DNA of 32,796 nt from Actinomycetospora sp. (GCA_029266415.1 JAQSWW010000064.1:1-32796), one strand, 5' to 3'. Positions 7,753-15,374 are shown, counted from the stretch's first letter. Translations and numbers: made by a program. The notes: generated from the sequence alone by a model not told the origin.

Positions 7753-8753
7753 CGTCCCCGGCGATCCCGCCGCGCCTGCCGCTCGGGGTGCTCCCGACCC
7801 CGCTGGTCCCCGCCCCGCGCCTGCGCGCCGCGCTCGGGTGCGGGCCGCTGTGGATCAAGCGCGACGACCTCGCCGGGTTCGGCGTGGCCGGGAACAAGAC
7901 GCGTCCCCTCGAGCACCTGCTCGGCGACGCCCTCGCCCGCGGCGCGGACGTGCTGGTCACCGGCGGCGGGCCGGACTCGAACTTCGTGGCGGCCGCGGCG
8001 CTGGCGGCGCGGGTCGCGGGGATCGACTGCGAACTGGTGGTCTGGGGTGCCGGGACCCTCGACCCGACCCCGAACCTGGCCCTCGCCGCCGCCGCGGGCG
8101 CCACCGTCGTGCCCCTGGACGACGTGGGCGTGGACGGCCGGGAGCGCGTCGACGTCGTCGTCGCCGAGCGCGCCACCGCCCTGCGGGCCGCGGGCCGGCA
8201 CCCGGTCGCGGTCCCGCGCGGCGGGTCGACGCCCGTCGGCGCCGCCGGCTTCGCCGTGGCCGCCGCCGAGCTGCTCGACCAGGGCCCGGCGCCGGACACC
8301 GTGGTGCTCCCGCTCGGCTCCGGCGGCAGCACGGCGGGGCTGCTCGCCGGGTTGGCCGCGGCCGGCGCCGGCACCCGCGTGCTCGCCGTGTCGGTGAGCC
8401 GCCCGCCCGCCGAGATCACCGAGAAGGTGCTGGACCTGGCCCGCGCGTGCGCCGACCTCCTGGGCACGCCCGCGCCGCGCGCCGACCGGCTCGAGGTCGT
8501 CGACCACCGCGGGCCCGGGTTCGGCGTCGCCGCGCCCGGCGACCGCGCGGCGGCGGCGACGGCCCTGCGCACCGAGGGCCTGCTGCTCGACGACACCTAC
8601 GGCGCGAAGGCGTTCGCCATTGCCCTCGACCGGCTGAGCGGCGGCGACCTGCCCGGCCCGGTCGTCCTCTGGCACACCGGCGGCGTCGCGTCCGCCCTGG
8701 CCCACCTCGGCCCCCGCCCCAGCGACCACCCCGCCCTGACAGGAGCACCATGA
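7749..8753 (+). CDS. PLP-dependent enzyme, D-cysteine desulfhydrase/ACC deaminase family
   Basis: A 334-aa fold-type II PLP protein: LWIKRDDLAGFGVAGNKTRPLEHLL gives the PLP-binding Lys at 50, and TGGGPDSNFVAAAAL, LPLGSGGSTAGLLAGL and the C-terminal VVLWHTGGVAS follow in family order. The usual QSNH of ACC deaminase/D-cysteine desulfhydrase is DSNF here (76-79), so the active-site His is lost and the substrate probably differs. The bacterial coenzyme M operon of Xanthobacter (xcbE) carries a member of this family, assigned to the thiol-forming end of the pathway. Here it lies between two aspartase/fumarase-superfamily genes with 4-bp overlaps on both sides (GTGA and ATGA), supporting an equivalent role. 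The exact reaction is not proven by sequence. Confidence 0.83.
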   Translation: MTSPAIPPRLPLGVLPTPLVPAPRLRAALGCGPLWIKRDDLAGFGVAGNKTRPLEHLLGDALARGADVLVTGGGPDSNFVAAAALAARVAGIDCELVVWGAGTLDPTPNLALAAAAGATVVPLDDVGVDGRERVDVVVAERATALRAAGRHPVAVPRGGSTPVGAAGFAVAAAELLDQGPAPDTVVLPLGSGGSTAGLLAGLAAAGAGTRVLAVSVSRPPAEITEKVLDLARACADLLGTPAPRADRLEVVDHRGPGFGVAAPGDRAAAATALRTEGLLLDDTYGAKAFAIALDRLSGGDLPGPVVLWHTGGVASALAHLGPRPSDHPALTGAP

Positions 8754-10297
8754 CCGTCCGCCGACGCGAGGAGGGCCCGCCGCGCGCCGCCGCCGCGCGC
8801 GAGCTCGTCGACTCCGGCTTCACGCTGGAGAACGCCGACGCCCCGTTCCTGCACCGCGGGCTGAACCTGGCCGACATGGGCCACGTGCTCGACCTCTCGC
8901 GCCGCGGGCTGGTCCCCGACGACGCGCGCCGCACCCTGCTGGGCCTGCTCCTCGAGGCCGACGCCACGCCGCCCGAGGAGTTCCCCTACGACCCCGAGCT
9001 GGGCGAGCCGTACAACTCGCGCGAGGCCTACTTCGTCTCGCGGGTCGGCGACGTCGCGGGCTGGCTGCACGCCGGGCGCCCGCGCCGAGAGGCCGTGCGG
9101 ATCGCCCTGCGCCTGCACGTGCGCCGCCAGATCACGGAGCTGGTGGCGGAGGCCGCCCGGTTCGGGCTGGCCGCGGTGGCGCGCGCCGAGGAGCACGCCG
9201 AGACGGTGATGCCCGACCAGACCTACCTCCAGCACGCGCAGCCCTCGACGTTCGCGCACTACCTGCTCTCGTTCGTCTACTCCACCCTGCGCGACGGCCG
9301 CCGGCTGCTCGAGGAGCTCGACTGGGTCGACGCCAGCCCCGGCGGGGCGGGCTGCGTGAACGGCACGCGGCTGCTGTCCGACCGCGAGTTCATCGCGGAG
9401 ACGCTCGGTTTCGCCGACGTCATCGAGCACACCCGCGACGCGATGTGGCAGGTCGACGGGCTGATCGCGGTGCTGGCGACCTCCGCGAGCCTGCTGACGA
9501 ACCTCTGCAAGCTGGCCGAGGACCTCGAGATCTGGTCGTCGAGCGAGTTCGACTTCGTCGACCTCGACGACGGCTACACGCGCGCCAGCGTGCTCATGCC
9601 GCAGAAGCGCAACCCGTACGCCCTGTCGATCATCCGCGGGGCGTCGGGGGTGCTCATCGGCCGCCTGTCGGGCTTCCTCGCGGTCACCAAGAGCCCGTCG
9701 GCGCGCAGTGACAACCTGATCTACGCCTACGGCGAGGTCCCCCGGGCCCTCGACCTCACCCTGCGCATCGTCCGGCTCGCGACGGGGGTCGTGCGCACGC
9801 TGCGGGTCAACGGTGAGCGGCTCGCCGAGGAGGTCCGGGGTGGGTACACGCAGGCCACGGACCTCGCCGAGTACCTCGTGCAGGCCTGCGACGTCGACTA
9901 CCGCACCGCGTACGTCATCGTCGGGCGCACGGTCCGGGCCGCGAGCCTCGCCGGTGTGCCGGGCATCGCCGTCACCGGCGAGATGATCGACCGGGCCGCC
10001 GTGGAGCACCGTGGTGCCCCGCTCGGGATGGCCGGCCGGGACCTGTCCGCGGTGCTCGACCCTTGGCAGATCGTGCTCTCGCGCGGCGCCCGCGGCGGGG
10101 CGTCCCCGGAGGCGCTCGGCCGGATGACGACGGCCCTGCACGCTGACCTGACGGCCCTCGCCACGGCCGCCGCCGACCGCCTCGAAGGCTACGAGACCGC
10201 CGAGGGCGCGCTGCTCGACGCGGCTCGGCGCGACGCCGTGACCCCGCCCCGCCAGACCGACCCGCCCGTCCCCACCGACCGTGGAGGAGCCCCGTGA
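8750..10297 (+). CDS. Aspartase/fumarase-superfamily enzyme, argininosuccinate lyase-like with altered active site
   Basis: A 515-aa protein with argininosuccinate-lyase architecture: EDLEIWSSSEFDFVDLDD, then the signature loop RASVLMPQKRNPY at 278-290, which retains one Ser (280) of the usual GSS. The block that in argininosuccinate lyase reads THLQ, with the catalytic His, is TYLQHAQPSTF here (158-168): Tyr159 replaces the His. An ordinary argininosuccinate lyase is therefore unlikely. In the bacterial CoM pathway a second superfamily member occurs (XcbD), so a decarboxylation or addition step on a sulfonated acrylate is a reasonable inference. AGGAG precedes the ATG by 4-5 nt; the ATG overlaps the PLP gene stop (ATGA), and the end overlaps the DUF1116 GTG by 4 bp. 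Confidence 0.84.
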   Translation: MTVRRREEGPPRAAAARELVDSGFTLENADAPFLHRGLNLADMGHVLDLSRRGLVPDDARRTLLGLLLEADATPPEEFPYDPELGEPYNSREAYFVSRVGDVAGWLHAGRPRREAVRIALRLHVRRQITELVAEAARFGLAAVARAEEHAETVMPDQTYLQHAQPSTFAHYLLSFVYSTLRDGRRLLEELDWVDASPGGAGCVNGTRLLSDREFIAETLGFADVIEHTRDAMWQVDGLIAVLATSASLLTNLCKLAEDLEIWSSSEFDFVDLDDGYTRASVLMPQKRNPYALSIIRGASGVLIGRLSGFLAVTKSPSARSDNLIYAYGEVPRALDLTLRIVRLATGVVRTLRVNGERLAEEVRGGYTQATDLAEYLVQACDVDYRTAYVIVGRTVRAASLAGVPGIAVTGEMIDRAAVEHRGAPLGMAGRDLSAVLDPWQIVLSRGARGGASPEALGRMTTALHADLTALATAAADRLEGYETAEGALLDAARRDAVTPPRQTDPPVPTDRGGAP

Positions 10298-11721
10298 GCA
10301 CCGCCGAGACCGCCCTCCCGACCGTCGTCCTGCCCGACGCGGTCGAGGTCGTGAACGTCGGCCTGCCGATGTTCGCCGACGCCGTGCGCGCCCAGGGGCG
10401 GCCCGTCGAGCACGTCGACTGGCGACCGCCGGCCGGCGGGCACCCGGAGGCGATCCGGGCCCTGACCCGTCTGCACGCGCAGCGCGGGGCGGCGATCGAC
10501 GCGGCCAACGCCGAGGTCCTGCGCCGGCTCGACACCGGCGTGCCGTTCCTCGTCGGGGTCGTCCCGGCCGGGGAGGTCGTCCCCGGAGTCGAGGGGCGGG
10601 TGCTCCTGCACTGCGGACCGGCGATCGGGTGGGACCGGGCCGCCGACCCGCTGCGCCGGTCGATGCGCGCGGCCGCGGTGGCCGAGGGGTGGGCGGCCGA
10701 CACCGGCGAGGCCGACCGGCTGCTGGCGTCGGATGCCGTGCGCCTGGAGCCGGCGAACCTCCACGACACCGTCGTGCCGATGGCCAGTGCCGTCGGCCCG
10801 TCCGCGCCCGTCCTCGTCGTCGAGATGAGCACCCCGGACGGGACCGTGCGCACCTTCGCGCCGATCAACCAGGGCCCCGGGGAGGCACCCTGGTTCGGCC
10901 GCGACACCCCCGCCGCCGTCGAGCGCCTGCTCCTGCTGCGCGACGTCGCCGGGCCCGCGATCGCCGCGGTGCTGGAGCGGACGGGCCCGCTCGACGTCCT
11001 GGCCGTCGCCGCGCAGGGGATCGCGATGGGTGACGACCTGCACATGCGCACGCAGGCCGCGACCAACCTGCTGGCCCGCACCTGGCTCCCGCACATCGCG
11101 GCGCTGCCCGACCACCTGCGGGAGCGCTTCGCGGCGTTCCTCGGTGGCAACCACCTCTTCTTCCTCACCGTCGCGATGGCGGCCGCGCGCGCCCTGACGG
11201 CGTGGGCCGGCCGCGTGGAGGGGTCGAGCATCGTCACCACGATGTCGCGCAACGGCACGACGTTCGGCGTCCGCCTCGCCGGCTCGGAGCAGTGGCACGT
11301 CACGGAGGCGCCGCCGGTCGGCGAGGCCCTCTACCACTCCGGGTACGGGCCGGAGGACGCCGCGCCCGACATCGGCGACAGCGCCGTGCTCGAGCTCGTT
11401 GGTCTGGGCGGGCCCGCCGCGGCGAACTCGCCGGCCGTGGCCGCGTTCCTCGGCGGCACCATGGCCGACGCCGCCCGCGCCACCGAGGTCTTCCGCCGGA
11501 TCTGCGTGGGCGCCAGCAGCCGCTTCACGCTGCCCGCCCTCGGGTTCACCGGGTCCCCGGTGGGCGTCGACGTCCGCGCGGTGGTGGAGCTCGGCATCAC
11601 CCCGAAGGTCACCACCGGGATCCTGGCGGCCCACTCGGGCGCGGGGCAGGTCGGCGCCGGCGTGGCCACCGCGCCGCTCGACTGCTTCGTCGCGGCCCTG
11701 CTCGAGCTCGCCGGGGACTGA
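10294..11721 (+). CDS. DUF1116 protein, AllG/YlbE-like carbamoyltransferase subunit
   Basis: A 475-aa DUF1116 protein. In E. coli the FdrA (AllF), YlbE (AllG) and YlbF (AllH) proteins together act as oxamate carbamoyltransferase of allantoin breakdown, passing the product carbamoyl phosphate to carbamate kinase. Family blocks visible are GDDLHMRTQAATNLL near residue 246, GGNHLFFLTVAMAAA near 283, MSRNGTTFGVRLAG near 317 and GITPKVTTGILAAHSGAGQVGAG near 434-456. GGAGGAG lies at 10283-10289 just before the GTG at 10294, which overlaps the upstream stop by 4 bp. The partner FdrA and carbamate kinase are 8 kb away on the other strand, but share the same promoter element. Substrate need not be oxalurate: no allantoin genes are present. 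Confidence 0.88.
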   Translation: MSTAETALPTVVLPDAVEVVNVGLPMFADAVRAQGRPVEHVDWRPPAGGHPEAIRALTRLHAQRGAAIDAANAEVLRRLDTGVPFLVGVVPAGEVVPGVEGRVLLHCGPAIGWDRAADPLRRSMRAAAVAEGWAADTGEADRLLASDAVRLEPANLHDTVVPMASAVGPSAPVLVVEMSTPDGTVRTFAPINQGPGEAPWFGRDTPAAVERLLLLRDVAGPAIAAVLERTGPLDVLAVAAQGIAMGDDLHMRTQAATNLLARTWLPHIAALPDHLRERFAAFLGGNHLFFLTVAMAAARALTAWAGRVEGSSIVTTMSRNGTTFGVRLAGSEQWHVTEAPPVGEALYHSGYGPEDAAPDIGDSAVLELVGLGGPAAANSPAVAAFLGGTMADAARATEVFRRICVGASSRFTLPALGFTGSPVGVDVRAVVELGITPKVTTGILAAHSGAGQVGAGVATAPLDCFVAALLELAGD

Positions 11722-11722
11722 C

Positions 11723-12514
11723 GTGCGGGTCGTCGACGTGGGGGAGGGGGCGCACGCCGTCCTCGCCCGCCCGGGTCGGGGACGGGTGGTCGCGGTCTAC
11801 CGGCGCGCCGCCTACCTGGGTCTCGACGGCGAGGTCGTCGCCCTCGCCGATCCGTCCGTCCCGGCCGGCCCGCTGCACGTGCGGTGCGCCCCGCTGCCGC
11901 CTCTGCGCGAGGGGCTCGCCGTGACCTCCGACGGCGTGCGCCTCGCCGGCCCCGGCTGGGCGCTGCGCATCGACGGCCCGGTGTGGCGCGGCGCCCTGCC
12001 GGACCCGGACGCCCTCGACGGCGACCTCGACGTCGGCGCGCCCGCCGTGACGGTCGGACCGGACCTGGCGGACCTCGTGCGGGCCGGCCGGATCGAGGCC
12101 CTCGCCGCGGCCGTCGGCGGTCGCGGACCCGGGCTCACGCCCGCCGGCGACGACCTGCTCGCCGGGGTCCTCGTCGTCGCCCGGACGTGCTGGGGGCCGG
12201 AGGCGGAGCCGCGTCTCGACGCGGTCGCCCGGGACGTGGCGACCACCGGGGTCGCGCGCGCGTTCCTCGCCCAGGCCGCGCGGGGCCGGTGTGTCGCCCC
12301 GGTCCACGACTGGCTCGTGGCGGTGGCGGCGGGCCGGTCCGACGACGCGGAGCGGGCGCGGGCGCGCCTGCTGGCGGTGGGCGCGAGCTCGGGGGCCCAC
12401 CTCGCGGCGGGCCTGGCGCTGGCGGTGTCTCAGCTCCCGCGCAGGACGAGCCAGATCGCGCGGGCGGGGCCGGCGCCGGTGTTGCGCCAGACCGACGGGC
12501 GGTCTCCCGGGTAG
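11723..12514 (+). CDS. DUF2877 protein, AllH/YlbF-like carbamoyltransferase subunit
   Basis: A 263-aa DUF2877 protein, third subunit type of the oxamate-carbamoyltransferase-like complex. The family signature GPGLTPAGDDLLAGVLV sits near residues 133-150. The GTG at 11723 lies 1 nt past the DUF1116 stop and gives VRVVDVGEGAHAVLARPG, an expected N-terminus; in-frame sequence upstream belongs to DUF1116 in another frame. The 3' end overlaps the convergent XRE-cupin gene by 85 bp, so the last residues (about 28) are read on both strands; the family length fits either the full ORF or a slightly shorter one. Last gene of the ComA operon, which ties carbamoyl chemistry to the CoM-like biosynthesis genes. 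Confidence 0.85.
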   Translation: MRVVDVGEGAHAVLARPGRGRVVAVYRRAAYLGLDGEVVALADPSVPAGPLHVRCAPLPPLREGLAVTSDGVRLAGPGWALRIDGPVWRGALPDPDALDGDLDVGAPAVTVGPDLADLVRAGRIEALAAAVGGRGPGLTPAGDDLLAGVLVVARTCWGPEAEPRLDAVARDVATTGVARAFLAQAARGRCVAPVHDWLVAVAAGRSDDAERARARLLAVGASSGAHLAAGLALAVSQLPRRTSQIARAGPAPVLRQTDGRSPG

Positions 12515-13026
12515 TGCAGCGTGTCGCCCGGGCCCACGACGTGGCGCTCGCCGGCCAGCTCGAACGCGAGCTCGCCGTCGAGGACGTGCACCAGGACCTC
12601 GCCGCTGCGCGGGCCGTCGTCGGCGCCGGCCGCGCCCTCGGCGATCTCGGTCACGGTGCCCTGCAGGCGGAACCGCGCCCCGGGGCCCGTGATGCCCGCC
12701 CGGTGGACCGTGGGCTCGGAGGACGGGACCTCGGGACGCCCGCCGGCGACGACGAGGCTCGCGACCGGCTCGGGCTCGCGGTCGTCGACGAAGTGCCCGA
12801 TCGGGCGCTCGAGCGCCGCCGCGAGCTTGAGCAGCGTCGTGATCGTCGGGACCATGTCGCCCCGCTCGACCTTGTGCACCGACGCGGCCGAGACGTCGGC
12901 GCGCCGCGCCAGCTGCTGCAGGGACAGGCCGGCCTGCTGGCGCAGGTCGCGCACCTTCGGCCCGATCGCGTCGACGACCGACGCCCAGCCGGGGATCGGC
13001 TCGGGCGCGGCCTCGGGCTCCGCCAT
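12430..13026 (-). CDS. XRE-family regulator with C-terminal cupin
   Basis: A 198-aa transcription factor: N-terminal helix-turn-helix (KVRDLRQQAGLSLQQLARRADVSAASVHKVERG, about 24-57) and a C-terminal small-molecule-binding cupin (GEVLVHVLDGELAFELAGERHVVGPGDTLHYPGD, about 140-175). Such proteins sense a metabolite through the cupin and usually repress their own and nearby promoters. AGGAGG lies 4 nt before the ATG at 13026. Its divergent promoter contains one of the three copies of the shared element, making it the natural candidate controller of the whole 3670-23143 cluster. The ligand could be a pathway intermediate (inference). Confidence 0.9.
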   Translation of the reverse strand: MAEPEAAPEPIPGWASVVDAIGPKVRDLRQQAGLSLQQLARRADVSAASVHKVERGDMVPTITTLLKLAAALERPIGHFVDDREPEPVASLVVAGGRPEVPSSEPTVHRAGITGPGARFRLQGTVTEIAEGAAGADDGPRSGEVLVHVLDGELAFELAGERHVVGPGDTLHYPGDRPSVWRNTGAGPARAIWLVLRGS

Positions 13027-13035
13027 CGGGCCTCC

Positions 13036-13080
13036 TTGACACGGTTCGCGCGGTTAGTATCGTAAATGACCATCACCTAT
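13036..13080. promoter_or_regulatory. Divergent promoter with shared regulon element, copy 3
   Basis: On the minus strand ATAGGTGATG (13080-13071), 6 nt, TACGAT (13064-13059) matches copies at 4666-4687 and 20765-20786 in sequence and spacing. ACCAT-N5-ATGGT (13069-13083) forms an inverted repeat centred on it. For the rightward operon TTGACA (13036-13041) is a consensus -35 and TATCGT (13058-13063) a candidate -10 at 16-bp spacing; TACGAT is the candidate -10 for the leftward regulator gene. The layout supports autoregulation. Confidence 0.6.
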
Positions 13081-13159
13081 GGTGGCCATCTCGGAGCAGG
13101 CGGCGTCCCGTCGCCCGGCGTCCGACGCCGCATCGTACGAGTCCGACGAGGGGTTCCGT

Positions 13160-14506
13160 GTGCCGCACAAGACCGTGATCATCGGTGGTGGGGCCGCCGG
13201 TCTGGGCGCCGCCGGCGGCGTCAAGGCCGCTCGTCCCGACGCCGAGGTGGTCGTCTACACCGAGTACGAGGACGTCGCCTACAGCCCTTGCGGCATCCCC
13301 TACGTACACGGCAAGGAGATCTCGGACTTCGACAAGCTGTTCCTCGCGACCAAGGAGCAGTACGTCAGCGCCGGGATCGACGTGCACTACGAGACCACGG
13401 TGACCCGGGTCGACACCGCGGCGCGCAAGGTGCACGTCGAGGGCGAGGGTGCGGTCGAGTACGACACCCTGATCTTCGCCACCGGCTTCGAGTACGCCGA
13501 CCCCGGCGTCCCGGGCGGCGACCTGGAGGGCCTGTACTACGTCAAGAACATCCGCCGGGCCATGGAGTGGGACCGGGTCCTCGACTCGGTGAAGAAGGCC
13601 GTCGTCGTCGAGGCCACGCCGCTCGGAGTCGAGATGACCACCTCGCTGGCCCACCGCGGCATCGAGACGCACGTGATCGACCCGCACCCGTGGCCGCTGG
13701 CCGAGATGGCCGACCCGGACATCATGGCGCCGGTCGAGGAGTCCTGGCGCGAGCTCGGGATCACCACCCACTTCAACACCGAGCTGCGGGGCTTCGTCGG
13801 CCAGGGCCGGGTCAACGCGGTGCGGACGTCGGACGGAGAGATCGACTGCGACCTCGTGGTGGTCGCGACGCACAAGGTGGCCAACGCGCGCCTCGCCGCC
13901 GAGGCGGGGGTGAAGATCGGCACCACCGGCGGTGTGATCGTCGACGAGCGGATGGCGACGTCCGTGCCGGGCGTGTTCGCCGCGGGTGACTGCACCGAGA
14001 TCCCGCACGGACTGACCCGCGTGCCGCTGCAGGGCCTGACCGGCAGTCACGCGTACGCGCAGGGCAAGACCGCGGGCGTCAACGCCGGCGGCGGGTCGCG
14101 GCAGTACAAGGCGGTCTACGTGCCCTGGGGCACCCCCGCCGGAAAGTGGATCATCGGTGGGGCGTCGTTCGGCGAGACGACGGCCACCGCGCTCGGCATC
14201 CCGTACGTGCTCGGCCAGGCGCAGGGCATCTCCCGCGCCCGCTACTACCCCGGCGTCAAACCGGTGAAGGTCAAGCTGCTCGCCGAGCCGGGGTCGCTGC
14301 GGCTCATCGGCGCCCAGATCGTCGGCGGCGAGGGCATCAAGGAACGCGCGGACTTCCTCGCGATGGCCGTCAAGCACGGCTTCACGTTCCACGACCTCTC
14401 GACCATGGAGAACGTCTACTCCCCGGCCATCGGGGCGCTCAACGAGCCGATCGTCGTGGCCGCGACGAACGGGCTCGACGAGCTCCGGAAGGCGGGGAAG
14501 CTCTAG
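13160..14506 (+). CDS. FAD-dependent pyridine nucleotide-disulfide oxidoreductase, CoA-disulfide reductase-like
   Basis: A flavoprotein of 448 aa with an N-terminal FAD-binding GGGAAGLGAAGG, then YSPCGIPYV with a single Cys at 44, the position of the redox Cys of CoA-disulfide reductases (SFxxCGLPY type), a second nucleotide-binding half (degenerate: VVVEATPLGVEM in place of GxGxxG), a GVFAAGDC FAD motif and a C-terminal dimerisation domain. The GTG at 13160 with GAGGGG 6 nt upstream is preferred to the ATG at 13079, which lies inside the regulatory element. Members reduce low-molecular-weight disulfides or persulfides with NAD(P)H; a CoM-type disulfide is the attractive candidate here. It is not the MSMEG_0569-type flavoprotein of usual Nit1C clusters. 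First gene of the nitrile hydratase operon. Confidence 0.85.
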   Translation: MPHKTVIIGGGAAGLGAAGGVKAARPDAEVVVYTEYEDVAYSPCGIPYVHGKEISDFDKLFLATKEQYVSAGIDVHYETTVTRVDTAARKVHVEGEGAVEYDTLIFATGFEYADPGVPGGDLEGLYYVKNIRRAMEWDRVLDSVKKAVVVEATPLGVEMTTSLAHRGIETHVIDPHPWPLAEMADPDIMAPVEESWRELGITTHFNTELRGFVGQGRVNAVRTSDGEIDCDLVVVATHKVANARLAAEAGVKIGTTGGVIVDERMATSVPGVFAAGDCTEIPHGLTRVPLQGLTGSHAYAQGKTAGVNAGGGSRQYKAVYVPWGTPAGKWIIGGASFGETTATALGIPYVLGQAQGISRARYYPGVKPVKVKLLAEPGSLRLIGAQIVGGEGIKERADFLAMAVKHGFTFHDLSTMENVYSPAIGALNEPIVVAATNGLDELRKAGKL

Positions 14507-14776
14507 ATGGGCAGGCGCTCCTTCTCGCGCTGGTTGCGGGAGAACTCCGAGCACTACCTGATGATCGACGCCCACGAGCGGCTGGCCCGGCGCTACTCCG
14601 GCACACGCCCGCCCCAGCGCCCCCACGGGTTGGTCGAGCTGTTCTGGCGGCGCGTCTTCGCGCCGACCTACCGGGCGCTGCCGTGGCCCCTGCGCCACCG
14701 CGTAATGCGCGCGATGCCCGGCAGCCACCGCCAGACCTGGTCACCGCCGCCCGAGCGCCGGGAACCGGCCGTGTGA
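14507..14776 (+). CDS. Small basic hypothetical protein, 89 aa
   Basis: The ATG follows the flavoprotein TAG stop directly (TAGATG), with GGCGGGGAAG upstream as a possible ribosome site. The product is Arg-rich (MGRRSFSRWLRENSEHYLM... ending ERREPAV) and contains WRRVFAPTYRALPWPLRHRVMRAMPGSHR, a positively charged, partly amphipathic stretch with no clear membrane helix or metal motif. I do not recognise it; it does not resemble the MSMEG_0570-type small protein as I know it. Its tight coupling between the flavoprotein and the MSMEG_0572-type gene suggests an accessory role in the same operon. Confidence 0.65.
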   Translation: MGRRSFSRWLRENSEHYLMIDAHERLARRYSGTRPPQRPHGLVELFWRRVFAPTYRALPWPLRHRVMRAMPGSHRQTWSPPPERREPAV

Positions 14777-14781
14777 GGACA

Positions 14782-14803
14782 CCGGCGGGCGCCCGCCCGC
14801 CGG
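14782..14803 (+). other. GC-rich hairpin upstream of MSMEG_0572-type gene
   Basis: Arms CCGGCGGGCG (14782-14791) and CGCCCGCCGG (14794-14803) are perfectly complementary around CC, folding into a strong stem of 9-10 bp. It occupies the 58-bp gap before the gene at 14835. No U-tract follows, so it is more likely an RNA-processing, stability or attenuation element than a classical terminator. Confidence 0.5.
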
Positions 14804-14834
14804 ACCGAGTGTTGAACCCCGAACGAAGGAAGAG

Positions 14835-15329
14835 GTGGCCGAGGTGGCTCAGATCGTGGGCGAGCGGGTCCAGAAGGGCGACGCGATCGTCGACTACGAG
14901 GACAAGGTCTTCGACGACATCCAGGCCGAGCAGGGCGAGAAGGCGTACATCTTCATGCACACCGTGCCCTTCGAGGGCTCGGTCGGTCTGGTCAACATGC
15001 TCACCGCCACCCGGGTCAACCGGAAGGGCTTCGACACGAGCATCGTGCTGTTCGGCCCCGGCTCGCTCATGGCGTCGGCCACCCGCGGCTACCCGCGCGT
15101 CGGCGACGAGGCGTTCCCGGGCGGGCTGGGCTACAACAACCAGCTCACCACCTTCATGGGCGAGGGCGGCCACGTCTACGCCTGCCGCTTCTCGGCCGCC
15201 ATGCTGTACGGGATGCGCGAGGTGGACATGCTCGAGGGCGTGAAGCCGATCAACCCCCTCGACGTCCTCGACGCGCAGCTCACCGCCCGGCGCGAAGGCG
15301 CGCTGGTCATGCAGACCTGGACCGTCTGA
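14835..15329 (+). CDS. MSMEG_0572/Sll0783-family nitrogen-starvation protein
   Basis: A 164-aa protein matching the family defined by MSMEG_0572 and Sll0783, found almost only in Nit1C nitrilase clusters and induced by nitrogen starvation. Recognisable stretches are [47 protein letters not shown] and [14 protein letters not shown]. Its biochemical role is not established. GTG at 14835 follows GAAGGAAGAG; a second GTG at 14844 is a possible alternative start. Here it directly precedes the nitrile hydratase genes rather than a nitrilase, separated from them by a 74-bp gap with a strong hairpin. Confidence 0.88.
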   Translation: MAEVAQIVGERVQKGDAIVDYEDKVFDDIQAEQGEKAYIFMHTVPFEGSVGLVNMLTATRVNRKGFDTSIVLFGPGSLMASATRGYPRVGDEAFPGGLGYNNQLTTFMGEGGHVYACRFSAAMLYGMREVDMLEGVKPINPLDVLDAQLTARREGALVMQTWTV

Positions 15330-15342
15330 CCCGGTCCCGTGG

Positions 15343-15374
15343 GTGCTCGTCCGTGCCGGAGCACGGACGAGCAC
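15343..15374 (+). other. 14-bp perfect stem-loop within nitrile hydratase operon
   Basis: GTGCTCGTCCGTGC (15343-15356) pairs perfectly with GCACGGACGAGCAC (15361-15374) around a CGGA tetraloop. It starts 13 nt after the MSMEG_0572-type stop and ends 29 nt before the nitrile hydratase beta start. There is no U-run after it. It could be a partial terminator setting subunit stoichiometry, an RNase III/RNase E processing site, or a 3'-end stabiliser of the upstream mRNA. Confidence 0.65.

Noticed and set aside
6363-8753. A 796-aa frame that would fuse a lyase-region protein to the PLP enzyme
   Set aside because: The first 460 residues are Arg/Pro-rich out-of-frame translation of the adenylosuccinate-lyase-like gene; the PLP family sequence starts at 7749.
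7388-10297. A 969-aa frame that would extend the argininosuccinate-lyase-like protein
   Set aside because: The extension is low-complexity antisense-style coding shadow; the ATG at 8750 has a ribosome site and an ATGA overlap.
6424-10297. purB and argH housekeeping assignment for the two lyases
   Set aside because: Neither lies with purine or arginine genes, active-site residues are changed, and both are coupled to ComA-like and PLP genes.
13079-13159. ATG at 13079 as start of the flavoprotein
   Set aside because: It lies within the regulatory element and too near the promoter, has no ribosome site, and adds a non-family leader; GTG at 13160 with GAGGGG fits better.
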